64,000 nucleotides of DNA from Pelobacter sp. UBA6093 (GCA_002435955.1 DIWZ01000012.1:65706-129705); one strand, 5' to 3'; counted from the stretch's first letter, positions 38,992-48,447 are shown. A program made the numbers and translations. The notes: a model not told the origin generated them from the letters alone.

Positions 38992-39396
38992 ATGAAGAAG
39001 ACTTATACAGGCAGCTGTCACTGCGGCAAGGTGCGTTATGAGGCAGATATCGATCTGAGCGAGGGCACTTTTAAATGCAACTGCTCGATCTGCAGCAAAA
39101 CGCGATACTGGCTGACCATAGTCAAGCCGGATGCTTTTCGGTTGCTTGAAGGAGAAGAGGACCTCAGTGATTACCAGTTCGGCATTCGGAATATCCATCA
39201 CCTTTTCTGCCGCCAATGCGGGATCCATGCATTCGGAAGGGGGAATATCCCGGATCTTGGCGGCAAGGTTTACGCTGTCAATCTCATGTGCCTCGACGAT
39301 GTGGATGCCAATGAACTGGTTAATGCGCCCGTCACCTATAAAGATGGTCGCAACGATAATTGGCAAACGCCGCCGAGCGAAACTCGCCACCTGTAA
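38992..39396 (+). CDS. GFA/CENP-V type zinc protein
   Basis: The 134-residue protein has the GFA family zinc pattern: SCHCGKVRYE with Cys9 and Cys11, KCNCSIC with Cys29, 31 and 34, and LFCRQCGIH later. The family is named for the glutathione-dependent formaldehyde-activating enzyme Gfa, but most bacterial members have no proven activity. The start follows GGGGGAGACGC. It is followed by a DUF488 gene on the same strand after 92 nt. The 38.5-39 kb gap before it holds the structured repeat. Confidence 0.85.
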   Translation: MKKTYTGSCHCGKVRYEADIDLSEGTFKCNCSICSKTRYWLTIVKPDAFRLLEGEEDLSDYQFGIRNIHHLFCRQCGIHAFGRGNIPDLGGKVYAVNLMCLDDVDANELVNAPVTYKDGRNDNWQTPPSETRHL

Positions 39397-39488
39397 TGGC
39401 GGATAGACTTGAGACTTACCCCTCCGGGTTTTCGGACACAATCGGCCTGGAACAGGTCTTTGCCGGGTCGGATTCAGGAGCCGGGTTT

Positions 39489-39854
39489 ATGGATATCAGG
39501 CTGAAGCGGGCATATTGCAAACCTGAACGCCTGGATGGTTTCCGGGTGCTGGTGGATGGCCTTTGGCCGCGTGGACTCAGCAAGGATGATTTGCAGCTGG
39601 ATGCCTGGCTGAAGGAGTTGGCTCCCAGCGCCGCGTTGCGCCGGTGGTTCGGGCACGATGCGGATCGCTGGCAGGAATTCAAACAGCGCTACTTTGCCGA
39701 ACTGGACGAAAACCCCGACTTGATCAAAGTTTTGCTGCGCGAGCTTCGCCGGGGTCGCGTGACCCTGGTGTACGGTGCCAGAGAGGAAAAATTCAACAAC
39801 GCAGTGGCTCTCAAGGACTATTTAGGAAAAAAATTGCGGCAGCATGCTGAATAG
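39489..39854 (+). CDS. DUF488 family protein
   Basis: The 121-residue protein is a clear DUF488 member: LDGFRVLVDGLWPRGLSK, then LDAWLKELAPSAALRRWFGHD and TLVYGAREEKFNNAVALKDYL. The conserved Arg, Trp and Asp residues are all present. Function of the family is unknown. The ATG at 39489 was chosen by fit to the family start (MDIRLKRAY); a longer frame to 39360 overlaps the GFA-type gene and has no similarity. Confidence 0.85.
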   Translation: MDIRLKRAYCKPERLDGFRVLVDGLWPRGLSKDDLQLDAWLKELAPSAALRRWFGHDADRWQEFKQRYFAELDENPDLIKVLLRELRRGRVTLVYGAREEKFNNAVALKDYLGKKLRQHAE

Positions 39855-39920
39855 AATGGGGGTAACTCTGGCGGAAAACAAACCTTTCGACGCTCTGTCA
39901 GGGGCCGCTCGGCTCGGCCC

Positions 39921-39942
39921 GGATAGTCCGACAGACTCCTGG
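39921..39942. repeat. REP-like unit
   Basis: GGATAGTCCGACAGACTCCTGG, 17 nt before msrA, is a single unit of the family seen at 38436 and 51195. Confidence 0.7.
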
Positions 39943-39958
39943 AGAGGAGATTTGGCCC

Positions 39959-40510
39959 ATGACCAAAAAACATGAAACGGCGACCCTGGCTGCTGGCTGC
40001 TTCTGGTGCGTGGAAGCGGTGTTCAGCCGTCTCCGGGGGGTGGCGCAGGTGAGCTCTGGCTATGCCGGTGGAACGCTGTCGCATCCCGACTATCTGGAGG
40101 TCTGCGGCGGCACGACCGGTCACGCCGAGGCGGTTCAGATCATGTTCGATCCCGATGAGATTTCTTTTGCCGAGCTGCTCGAGGTCTTCTGGCGCAGCCA
40201 CGACCCCACCACCCCGGACCGCCAGGGCGCCGATGTCGGCAGCCAGTACCGCTCGGTCATCTTCTATCACGATGAGAACCAGCACCAGGTTGCCGAGCAT
40301 TCAAAACGGGAAGCCGAAGCGGCGGGTCTCTGGCCCGACCCTATCGTGACCAGTATCGTCCCCTTCACCAATTTCTACCTGGCCGAGAGGCACCATCAGG
40401 ACTTCTACCGACTCAATCCAGACGAATTCTACTGTCGGATGGTCATCGATCCGAAGATTAAAAAGCTGCAGAAAGAGTTCGCCGCTATGCTGAAGTCTCT
40501 CGCGCCATGA
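39959..40510 (+). CDS. msrA: Peptide methionine sulfoxide reductase A
   Basis: MsrA reduces methionine-S-sulfoxide in proteins. The 183-residue protein has the catalytic GCFWC (Cys14, Cys17) after a short N terminus, and GYAGG, GHAEAVQ and DVGSQYRS segments of the family. No signal peptide is present, so it acts in the cytoplasm. It overlaps the capA-like gene by four bases. Cys residues beyond the first are limited, so recycling details are not inferred. Confidence 0.95.
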   Translation: MTKKHETATLAAGCFWCVEAVFSRLRGVAQVSSGYAGGTLSHPDYLEVCGGTTGHAEAVQIMFDPDEISFAELLEVFWRSHDPTTPDRQGADVGSQYRSVIFYHDENQHQVAEHSKREAEAAGLWPDPIVTSIVPFTNFYLAERHHQDFYRLNPDEFYCRMVIDPKIKKLQKEFAAMLKSLAP

Positions 40511-41646
40511 AAGGAGGATTCCCGCAGGCCGTGGTCACCCTGTTCCTCTGCGGGGACATCATGACTGGGCGGGGGATCGACCAGGTCCTGCCTCACTCGG
40601 CTCCACCCAAACTCTTCGAACCTTATATGCGGGACGCCCGGGATTACGTGGCACTGGCCGAGCGGGTCAACGGACCGATCCCCCGCCAGGTCGCGTTCGA
40701 CTACATCTGGGGTGACGCTCTGGGGGAGTTGCGGCGACGAGCACCGGATGCGAAAATCATCAATCTGGAGACCAGCATTACTGCCGGCGGCAAACCCTGG
40801 CCCGGCAAGGGGATCCATTACCGGATGCACCCGAGCAATCTGCCCCTGATCACGACGGCGGGAATCGATGTCTGCGTGTTGGCCAACAACCACATTCTCG
40901 ACTGGGGCTACAGAGGATTGACAGAAGCTTTGGATGCCCTCGCCAACGCAGGCCTGCGGACAGCCGGTGCGGGGCGCAATCGCAGTGAAGCCGAAGCGCC
41001 GGCGGTGGTGGCTCTGGCGGCGACAGGGCGGGTGCTGGTTTTTTCGTGCGGCGCCAGGTCGAGCGGCATCCCTGATGCCTGGGCCGCTACCGCCGACCAC
41101 CCCGGCGTCAACCTGCTGCCGGATCTGTCCATGGAGGCAGCCGATCACATCGGCGCCAGCGTGCAGGGGAAGAAGAGGCCGGGGGACGTGGTGGTGGCTT
41201 CGATCCACTGGGGAGGCAACTGGGGGTATGCCATTCCCGCCGCTCATCGGCAGTTCGCACGGTTGCTGATCGACCGGGCCGGGGTCGACCTGGTCCATGG
41301 CCATTCCTCCCACCACTCGAAAGGGATGGAGGTCTACCGGGGCAAGCTGATCCTCTACGGATGCGGCGATCTGGTCACCGACTACGAGGGGATAACAGGT
41401 TATGAGGCGTTCCGGGGCGATCTCGGCCTGATGTATTTTGTTCGGCTCGACAGGGAGACAGGAAAGCTGGCCGAACTGGAGATGGTGCCGATGCGGATGC
41501 GGCGATTCCGGCTCAGCCAGGCGTCGCTCCAGGATGCGGGCTGGCTGAGCGATACCCTGAACCGGGAAGGGCAAAGGCTGGGCAGCCGAGTGGAAATGAA
41601 GCAGGACGGTACCCTGGTGCTGCGTTGGGCCCCCTCCCAAAAATAA
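40507..41646 (+). CDS. CapA-family metallophosphatase-like protein
   Basis: The 379-residue protein matches the CapA/PgsA (poly-gamma-glutamate synthesis) family: LCGDIMTGRGIDQ, NLETSIT, VLANNHILDWGYRGL, SIHWGGNWG and VHGHSSHHSKGMEVYRGKLILYGCGD. Those motifs form a calcineurin-like metal site. No signal peptide or TM segment is seen, unlike capsule CapA proteins, so a cytosolic hydrolase role is more likely. It is translationally coupled to msrA. Confidence 0.88.
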   Translation: MKGGFPQAVVTLFLCGDIMTGRGIDQVLPHSAPPKLFEPYMRDARDYVALAERVNGPIPRQVAFDYIWGDALGELRRRAPDAKIINLETSITAGGKPWPGKGIHYRMHPSNLPLITTAGIDVCVLANNHILDWGYRGLTEALDALANAGLRTAGAGRNRSEAEAPAVVALAATGRVLVFSCGARSSGIPDAWAATADHPGVNLLPDLSMEAADHIGASVQGKKRPGDVVVASIHWGGNWGYAIPAAHRQFARLLIDRAGVDLVHGHSSHHSKGMEVYRGKLILYGCGDLVTDYEGITGYEAFRGDLGLMYFVRLDRETGKLAELEMVPMRMRRFRLSQASLQDAGWLSDTLNREGQRLGSRVEMKQDGTLVLRWAPSQK

Positions 41647-41711
41647 AGGGACGGCGGGCCCGGGTCTACCATCGGTTTCGGCAGGCGGCGAACCGTGTAT
41701 AGTTATTTATT

Positions 41712-41798
41712 ATGTGCGGTCGATTCGTTCAATCCCTATCCAGTGAAGATCTTCGACGTCGCAAACTTTTCGCCCTTCGGTATCAGGGCGGTTTTTGA
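41712..41798 (+). pseudogene. N-terminal stub of an SRAP (HMCES/YedK) gene
   Basis: ATG at 41712 opens a 28-codon frame MCGRFVQSLSSEDLRRRKLF that stops at 41798. MCGRF is the hallmark start of SRAP proteins, where Cys2 crosslinks to abasic sites in single-stranded DNA. The other 180 residues expected are missing, so this is a decayed fragment. It lies between the CapA-like gene and the DUF2254 gene. Confidence 0.6.
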
Positions 41799-41846
41799 GG
41801 ATCTCGAAATACCCTATTCCATAATATCGACAGAGGTGATGCCATC

Positions 41847-43208
41847 GTGAAAGCGCAGATTTTCAAGCACCTGGATCTCGTTCGTTCCAGTTTCTGGTTT
41901 ATCCCGGTAGTCATGTCCTGTGGGGCGGTGTTGTTGGCCTACGGAACCGTCGCCATGAATAAGCCGGTGACGGATTGGTTCCGGATTGTCTGGGGTTGGA
42001 CTTTTACCGGTGGCGCGGAGGGGGCGAGTTCCGTGCTGGGGACCATCGCGGGATCGATGATCACCATCGCCGGGGTGGTTTTCTCGATGACCCTGGTCGC
42101 CCTGTCGCTTGTCTCATCACAGCTGGGTCCGCGTGTGCTTCGTAATTTCATGCGTGACACCACGACTCAAGTTGTACTCGGTACGTTCATTGCCACTTTT
42201 CTGTACTGTCTGCTTGTTCTACGCACCATCCGCCGCGCCGAGGAGGTTGCCTTCGTCCCTCACTTGGCGGTCGCTCTCGGCGTACTGCTCGCAGTCGCGA
42301 GCGTGGGGGTATTGATCTACTTCATCCATCACGTATCCGTTTCCATCCAGGCCAATGAGATCGTGGCGCGGGTCACCACGGAGTTGATCGAGGGGATCGA
42401 CCGTCTGTATCCGGAACACATCGAACGGGGAGCACCACGGATTCCGATGGGCTCCCCCGACGCCGCCTTCCTTGACGTGTTCGAGCGGGAGGCTTGTCCG
42501 GTGAACGCGACCGGGGACGGGTACATTCAGTTCATCGACAGGGATGCCTTGATCGCTTTGGGCATGCATGAGGATGCAATTATGCGACTGGAGCGACGGC
42601 CCGGGCACTTTGTGGTCGCCGATGGCCCGCTGTTGCTGGTCTGGCCAGGGAACCGGGTTACGGACCAGTTCACGGACCGGGTCAATTTGGCGTTCGCCCT
42701 GGGTAACATGCGGACCCCCGGTCAGGATATCGAGTTCGCGGTCAATCAGCTTGTCGAGATTGCGGTGCGGGCTCTGTCTCCCGGTTTGAATGATCCGTTT
42801 ACCGCCATTGTATGTATAGATAACCTGGGTGCGGCGTTGTGCCGCCTGATTCAACGTGATACACCGTCGCCTTATTGCCATGATGAGCAGAATCAGCTGC
42901 GGGTGATCGCACCCGCCGTTACGTTTCCGGCGGTCACGGATGCGGCGTTCGACCAGATTCGGCAATATGGCCGCTCCAGCGCTGCAGTGACGATTCGCCT
43001 GCTGGAAACGATTGCCGTGGTTGCGAGATTTGCACATCGGCCAGCAGATCGCGCCGCGCTCTTACGGCAGGCCGAGATGATTGCTCGTGGGGCTCGCGAC
43101 GGGTTGCCGGAAGAGGAGGATCGTCGGGACGTGGAGGTGCGCTTCCGTGCGGCGAGGCGGTTGTGTACCGGTCCGGCCGGCGAAGTTCGCTCACTTAACC
43201 CCGAATAA
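41847..43208 (+). CDS. DUF2254 family membrane protein
   Basis: The 453-residue protein matches DUF2254: four hydrophobic segments at about residues 17-37, 62-88, 108-126 and 136-162, then a large soluble C-terminal part with LSPGLNDPFTAIVCIDNLGAAL. Function is unknown; the family is common in proteobacteria and cyanobacteria. The start is GTG at 41847 with AGAGG about 10 nt upstream; an ATG at 41839 is in another frame. It is a single-gene unit. Confidence 0.85.
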   Translation: MKAQIFKHLDLVRSSFWFIPVVMSCGAVLLAYGTVAMNKPVTDWFRIVWGWTFTGGAEGASSVLGTIAGSMITIAGVVFSMTLVALSLVSSQLGPRVLRNFMRDTTTQVVLGTFIATFLYCLLVLRTIRRAEEVAFVPHLAVALGVLLAVASVGVLIYFIHHVSVSIQANEIVARVTTELIEGIDRLYPEHIERGAPRIPMGSPDAAFLDVFEREACPVNATGDGYIQFIDRDALIALGMHEDAIMRLERRPGHFVVADGPLLLVWPGNRVTDQFTDRVNLAFALGNMRTPGQDIEFAVNQLVEIAVRALSPGLNDPFTAIVCIDNLGAALCRLIQRDTPSPYCHDEQNQLRVIAPAVTFPAVTDAAFDQIRQYGRSSAAVTIRLLETIAVVARFAHRPADRAALLRQAEMIARGARDGLPEEEDRRDVEVRFRAARRLCTGPAGEVRSLNPE

Positions 43209-43521
43209 TCAAAAAACCCTTCAATAATCGGCAATTACATGCCATTATACGTCGTATACATTTTTTGAGTTTTAAAGTGTGCAGAAATATGCACCTACCC
43301 TGTGGTTTTCTCTTGCCTGAGAGCATCTGTTGCTAGGATTCGCATTTGACAGGAAAAGAAGGGGTAGTGTAAAAAGGCAAATACCGTTTTAAGGATTCCG
43401 AATTCAGCGTTGACTTCCCTCATGGAACTTCCGGTCAGGAGGTTTGACCTGAGGTGCAAGTGCGCCCCCTGCATACCATTAGTTCTGTTGCCCAGCGGAG
43501 CTTTGAAAGGTTCCATCCGAT
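43209..43521. other. Gap with no recognisable gene
   Basis: The 313-nt stretch holds a small GTGCA/TGCAC hairpin at about 43277-43292 and AT-rich sequence at its start. I see no ORF with coding character, promoter with a clear -35/-10 pair or repeat shared with the rest of the window. Confidence 0.5.
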
Positions 43522-45732
43522 TTGAACAGGTTACTCCAGCTCCGTTATTCTGTGCCCCTCGCCATCGGGGATGTTGCCGCGACGGTATTCTCTCCTGTGG
43601 CCTGGAGTCGATTGTGTGATCAGCCAAAGGCGTCGCTGCGTATTCCCGATGATTTTTTTGGCATCAATATCGCTTCTTCGGAGGACGAATGTTGTGACGA
43701 ATATGTCATGGCTCGTCTGCGGGAGTTAAGCATTCATAATGTGCGTCTGGCATTAAGCTACGGCAGTCTTGACGGCCCTGCGGCGAGGTTTCTGGACAAG
43801 CTGCTCGATAACCGGTTCGTGGTTTCCCTGGTCGTGTTGCCGCCTCTGGACGATGCAAGAAAGATGCTGTCGGATCGCAAAGTGCAGGAGCAATGGCGAA
43901 GTTTTCTTGCCGAGGTGTTCAATCGCTATGCGGGGCGGGTGGCGGTTTTTGAAATCGGCAGTACCCCCAACCGCAAGAAATGGTCCGGTTTCAGGCCGCG
44001 TGGTTATCTGCAGGCCTGGAAAATAGCCTGCGAGGCGGCAAGGAATCATTCCGTTTCCCTGGCCGGGCCGAATATCCAGGACTTCGAACCGTTCTATAAC
44101 GCCGGCCTTTTGTTCGCCATGCGGCGGATGTCACGCGTCCCCGACATCCACACCAACAATCTGTTTGTCGAACGGGTGGTCGAGCCGGAGGCCTATGATG
44201 GTCGGGTGCTGGGGAAATGGGCGACAAATCTGCTCAAGCTCAATCTGGTCAAAAAAGCACGTTTATTGCAGACCCTGGGGGATAAAGCCGGGTGCAAAAA
44301 AACCATCTCGACGTGCAAGTTCTGGTCGACCAAGCGCCTGGGTCGCTGGTCTCGTTATCCGCAGGACAAGAAGGTTGACTACCTGGTGCGCTACCTGGTA
44401 TTGGCTGCAACCAGCGGCGCTCTGGGGGGCGTATACTGGGGGCCGTTGATCTGCTGGCGCGATGGCCTGATCGATAACCAGGCCCCCGGTTATCCCGACA
44501 TCGACCATTCGTCGTTTTACAGTCGGGTTCGGGGCGACGTCGCCAATTTTTTGGTAACCCCCGCTTTCTTTGCCCTCGGCCATGTCGCCCGGCGCCTGCG
44601 TAACGCTCGCTGTGACCACGCAGTGAGCGGGGTCAGCGGAGTCAGTCTTTTTGCCTTCATCGGGTCCGAAAACGAGGTGATGCATGTTTGTTGGTGCCGG
44701 GACGGACAGGCTCTCAGGTTGACGGACCTTTATAGCGAGGAACAACTGGCAACAGCCGTCTTTACCGATGCCTGCGGTACGATAGTCCAATCTCCCCTCA
44801 CGATCAATGAACGTCCCCTGTTCATCGATTTCCCGGGGCAGACAAACCAACAATTGCCGGAGTACCTACCTGAAATGAGTGACTACGATTCAGACATTGT
44901 CTATGCATGTTTGCCCGAGTTGCAGGGCGTACCCTGGGAAAATCAGCATTGGCGGGGAGCATTTGCAACCACCGCCGCATTGCCGTTATCATCCCTGGGG
45001 GATGATCTGATGCCGGAAAAGCTCGCCGGCCAGGCCGAACTGGAAGTGCTGAGAGACCGCCGCAACCGTTTGTGGAATATTGCCCACCCCCTCGACCAGC
45101 AACGACAGTTGACGGTAAAATTGAGTCGCCCGCGGGGCATCAGGTGCCTGACCCATCGCTTTAAACCGAGCAAGGGGCGTCGGCACTGGAATATCGCCTC
45201 GATCATGCTGCAACGGGGCATCAGCACGCCAACTCCTGTCGCTTTCTATGAACGTCACCGCAACAGCGGAGTCAGGGACAGCTACTATATCTGTGAGTTC
45301 ATTCCCGATACTTTTTCGTCACGTCATGTGTGTAGCGCTTTTCGACTGGGGCAGAAGGAGTTCAGGGGGCTGGATAAGTATCAGTGGTTCGAGTTGCTGA
45401 CCGGGTTCATATGTAAAATGCATGATGCCGGGATACTGCACCTGGACCTCTCCGTGGGGAATCTGATGCTCAGACAGGAAAAGGATGGGAGGATTACGCC
45501 CTATCTCATCGACATCGGCCGGGCCAAGGTGGTGAAGGGTGCCCTGGGCGGTCGCCTGCGAATCCTGGATCTGATGCGGATCTGCTACAAGCTGGATTGG
45601 CCGGATCGGGAACTCTTCATTCAGCATTACAACAAATGCTGGGGGAAGAAGTTTTCACCCTTCTGGCGGCTGGCGGTGGGATATTACGATTTCAAACAGA
45701 AGTCGAAAAAGTATCTCAAGGGCAAGGGATAG
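43522..45732 (+). CDS. Fusion: glycosidase-like TIM barrel + WaaP/Kdo-type LPS kinase
   Basis: The 736-residue protein joins two parts. Residues ~40-470 resemble a GH39-like (beta/alpha)8 glycosidase (VFEIGSTPN, then YWGPLICWRDGL), with an Ig-like region after. Residues ~550-736 are a WaaP/RfaP/InaA-type protein kinase fold: a Kdo-kinase start, LHLDLSVGNLML as catalytic loop (HxDxxxxN) and LIDIGRAK in place of DFG. The kinase half likely phosphorylates LPS core sugars. Fusion of the two is unusual. The start is uncertain (TTG 43522; GTG 43552 is an alternative); no signal peptide is seen. The gene is alone, with a small hairpin after it. Confidence 0.78.
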   Translation: MNRLLQLRYSVPLAIGDVAATVFSPVAWSRLCDQPKASLRIPDDFFGINIASSEDECCDEYVMARLRELSIHNVRLALSYGSLDGPAARFLDKLLDNRFVVSLVVLPPLDDARKMLSDRKVQEQWRSFLAEVFNRYAGRVAVFEIGSTPNRKKWSGFRPRGYLQAWKIACEAARNHSVSLAGPNIQDFEPFYNAGLLFAMRRMSRVPDIHTNNLFVERVVEPEAYDGRVLGKWATNLLKLNLVKKARLLQTLGDKAGCKKTISTCKFWSTKRLGRWSRYPQDKKVDYLVRYLVLAATSGALGGVYWGPLICWRDGLIDNQAPGYPDIDHSSFYSRVRGDVANFLVTPAFFALGHVARRLRNARCDHAVSGVSGVSLFAFIGSENEVMHVCWCRDGQALRLTDLYSEEQLATAVFTDACGTIVQSPLTINERPLFIDFPGQTNQQLPEYLPEMSDYDSDIVYACLPELQGVPWENQHWRGAFATTAALPLSSLGDDLMPEKLAGQAELEVLRDRRNRLWNIAHPLDQQRQLTVKLSRPRGIRCLTHRFKPSKGRRHWNIASIMLQRGISTPTPVAFYERHRNSGVRDSYYICEFIPDTFSSRHVCSAFRLGQKEFRGLDKYQWFELLTGFICKMHDAGILHLDLSVGNLMLRQEKDGRITPYLIDIGRAKVVKGALGGRLRILDLMRICYKLDWPDRELFIQHYNKCWGKKFSPFWRLAVGYYDFKQKSKKYLKGKG

Positions 45733-45784
45733 CACCAGATGCGGGTTCCCTCGCGGAAGCTTGTGACCGGGTCCCGGAAATCCA

Positions 45785-45804
45785 TACATCCCGCCGGGGA
45801 TGTA
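45785..45804 (+). terminator. Small hairpin after the fusion gene
   Basis: TACATCCC (45785-45792) pairs with GGGATGTA (45797-45804), loop of four. No T-run follows. It is the only structure visible between this gene and ligE. Confidence 0.35.
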
Positions 45805-45908
45805 TCCGCTGAGAGAAATTGCCTGTTTGTGGGGAACTTAAGGTAAGGGGATTGGTAGTGCCGAGAGGCCTGTCCCTGATAGATGCCGGTGGTGGCGCGA
45901 TGGCAGAG

Positions 45909-46766
45909 TCACTGCAGGTCCTTGTCCCGTCTGATGCGCAGAAATGAAGGGAACCTGGGGATACCGGACAGGAAATGACCGAAATATTTGAAGGTGATGA
46001 CCTCACCGACGGGCGGGGGATTCTTTCGTTGTTCAGCGCTGAAGCCGGTGCCGATTTTGAAACGGGTGCCGTCTGGCAATTCAACCAGCAACGCCCCGAG
46101 CATGCCGTGATTTCTGCCCCGGCCGGGCAGGTGCCCCACCACCACCGCCTCAGCATCCTGAAAATCCTTGACCTTGAGGATCTCCATACTGCGTCCCCCG
46201 ATGTAGGGAGCGTCGGGATTTCTGACGATCAATCCCTCGCCGCCGAGTTTTTCCACCCGTTGCAGTTCCTGCTGCAGATGTTTCCCATGCCGAGCAGGGG
46301 TCTGGGCGATCACGAAGGCATAGGGGGAAGGATGGGCGGCAAACCAGTCCTGGGCCATTTGCAGGCGCCGGGTGAAACCCCCACCTGCCCCGGGCACATC
46401 GAAAATGGCGAATTTGAGCTGCAGCCAGCCATCGTGCGCCTCTTCCTTCAGAACGATCGACGCCGTAGATTCAAAGGTATTGCGGCCGCCCCAGAGTTCT
46501 CCCTCCAGGGCAAAATCGGGTAAATCCCTGACAAACGCGGCCGGGGGATGAAAGTTCTTGCCGTTTTTCGACCACAGTTGCTCGCCATCCCAGTAGCCAC
46601 GCACCCCGTCGAGCTTTTCACTGATCAGCCAGCCGCTGATGTCGCGCCCTTCGGCATAGACGCCGGGAAGCATCATCTCCACGGGCGCGCAATGGGCAGC
46701 GGGGATCATCAGCCCCCAGCAAAAAAGCAGGCAACCGAGAGCTTTAATCAGGGGAGAGATAGTCAT
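45909..46766 (-). CDS. Exported ATP-dependent DNA ligase (LigE type)
   Basis: The 285-residue protein has a signal peptide (residues 1-27, hydrophobic core LIKALGCLLFCWGLM, cleavage after AHCA). The adenylation domain carries the lysine nucleophile Lys51 in SEKLDGVRG, with further nucleotidyltransferase motifs ALEGELWGG, GGEGLIVRN and EILKVK. An OB-fold follows. Short ligases of this form with a leader are known as LigE and act in the periplasm, probably on incoming DNA. No competence gene is seen nearby. It is on the - strand, next to the MASE3 kinase gene but separated by 76 nt. Confidence 0.88.
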   Translation of the reverse strand: MTISPLIKALGCLLFCWGLMIPAAHCAPVEMMLPGVYAEGRDISGWLISEKLDGVRGYWDGEQLWSKNGKNFHPPAAFVRDLPDFALEGELWGGRNTFESTASIVLKEEAHDGWLQLKFAIFDVPGAGGGFTRRLQMAQDWFAAHPSPYAFVIAQTPARHGKHLQQELQRVEKLGGEGLIVRNPDAPYIGGRSMEILKVKDFQDAEAVVVGHLPGRGRNHGMLGALLVELPDGTRFKIGTGFSAEQRKNPPPVGEVITFKYFGHFLSGIPRFPSFLRIRRDKDLQ

Positions 46767-46842
46767 CGCTGGTAGCTACCGGTCTGCGGTTATGCCCATG
46801 ATGAACCATAGTGCGGGGCAGTGAGGATTCTGATAGGTCAGT

Positions 46843-48447
46843 CTACTGGGATCCGGCTCCCAGTTCTGGCGCAAGTTGCCTGGTAACGGCCGACTCCAGT
46901 ATTTCCACCCAGAAGGTAGCCCCGCCGCCGTCCGTTTCTTCAACCCAGAAACTCCCTCCATAGTAACGCGCGATTTTCTGCACGATGGCCAGCCCGATGC
47001 CGCTGCCCGAATGGTTTTGGGCGCTTTCCCCCCGGAAAAATACTTCTCCCAGTTTATCTCTCTCCTGGACGGGGATGCCGGGGCCATGGTCGCGGACAAA
47101 AAACCGTACCCGATGGCCCTCGCGGCCACCGCCGACCGTGATGGGACGGTGCGGACCGCCCGCGTAACGGACGGCATTGCCGATCAGGTTGGCAAACAGT
47201 TGATAGATGAGGGTCGGATGGGCCTGCAATGGCGGGAGGGGTTCGATTTCCACCCTGGTCCTGGTCTCCATGATCTGCGCCTGCAGGTCGCGGATGACCC
47301 GGCTGGCGATTTGCGTGGGGATGACCCTTTCGGCTGCCTGATCGATGCGGCCGATACGAGCCAGTTGCAGCAGATCTTCGAGCAGATGGGCCATTTCCCA
47401 GCCCTTTTGTTCAATGCCCAGCAGCACCTCGTCAAGGGACTCCGGGATCTGATCCCGGAGCTGGCGGCGAAGCAGCTCGGTGCCGGAGATGAACACGGTC
47501 AGAGGCGTGCGCAGATCGTGAGCGACGGTGCGGACGAAGGCGTCCAGTTCGCGGTTGGCGGTGCGCAGTTGCTCTTCGGTCTGCCGGCGCTGCGAAAGTT
47601 CCTGGTCGAGAGCCCGGTGGGACAGGCTGAGATCCCGGAACAGGAACTGGTAAGGGGCTTGCAGTACGCCCAGAACCAGGACCCGATAGGCGAGGAATAT
47701 GGATGCCACCTTGAACAGATGGCCGAGACAATTGGCCAGTCCGTAGACATCCTGATAGAGAGTGAAAGCCAGTTCGGAGAGGATGGCCAGGCCGATGGAC
47801 GCCAGCATCAGGCCAATGAGCCCCGCGTCGAGATGGCAACGCCGCCGCCAGTAAAGCCAGGCACTGCCGGCCAGCATGGCGCTGATAATGTATTCGGTGC
47901 TGATCTTGAACGGTGTGAGCCCTGTTTCGTTGAGGCAGGAAGGGAAGATACCCAGCGGCCAGATGGTCAGGCCCAGCAGCAGGCCTGCGGCCAGAAAACC
48001 GGTGGTCCAGGTCAGGGCTGCTCCTTGACGGGAACGTCCCAACAGCCATCCGGAAGCCAGATAGGCTGCGGCCTGCAGGCTGCGGGCGGCGATCCAGAAC
48101 TGGGTGGGGACATCGACCCCGGCTGTGGGGAAAACCCCCATGCCTTTGTAGGACAGGGTATGGAACAGGTCGAGCAGGCCGATGGTCAGGTAGGCCCCGG
48201 CCAGCAGGGTGAAGGAATCATTGCGGCTGAAATGCCGGGCGTGCCAGCCGATGCTGAAGATGGTAATGGCCACCGTCACGCTGGACAGCTCCACCAGGCC
48301 ATGAAACAGCAGGTAATTGAAACGGCTCAGCAGGTAAAGCGTGCCTATACCCGGCAGCAGTATCGCCAATACCAGCAGCGAGCGGCAACCCAAAGAGTGA
48401 CCAACGTCGCGATTCGCGGTTACGTGCGTGGGGGAGGTCGTATACAT
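46843..48447 (-). CDS. MASE3-domain sensor histidine kinase
   Basis: The 534-residue protein has an N-terminal membrane sensor of about eight TM segments (residues 25-250), with LFHTLSYKGMGVFP-type MASE3 motifs, then a short coiled coil and a kinase core. The phospho-His is in TVAHDLRTPLTVF, the N box is NLIGNAVRYA, the G boxes are DHGPGIP and GSGIGLAIV. It has no partner regulator nearby. MASE3 sensors may bind a small hydrophobic ligand, but no ligand can be inferred. Confidence 0.88.
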   Translation of the reverse strand: MYTTSPTHVTANRDVGHSLGCRSLLVLAILLPGIGTLYLLSRFNYLLFHGLVELSSVTVAITIFSIGWHARHFSRNDSFTLLAGAYLTIGLLDLFHTLSYKGMGVFPTAGVDVPTQFWIAARSLQAAAYLASGWLLGRSRQGAALTWTTGFLAAGLLLGLTIWPLGIFPSCLNETGLTPFKISTEYIISAMLAGSAWLYWRRRCHLDAGLIGLMLASIGLAILSELAFTLYQDVYGLANCLGHLFKVASIFLAYRVLVLGVLQAPYQFLFRDLSLSHRALDQELSQRRQTEEQLRTANRELDAFVRTVAHDLRTPLTVFISGTELLRRQLRDQIPESLDEVLLGIEQKGWEMAHLLEDLLQLARIGRIDQAAERVIPTQIASRVIRDLQAQIMETRTRVEIEPLPPLQAHPTLIYQLFANLIGNAVRYAGGPHRPITVGGGREGHRVRFFVRDHGPGIPVQERDKLGEVFFRGESAQNHSGSGIGLAIVQKIARYYGGSFWVEETDGGGATFWVEILESAVTRQLAPELGAGSQ

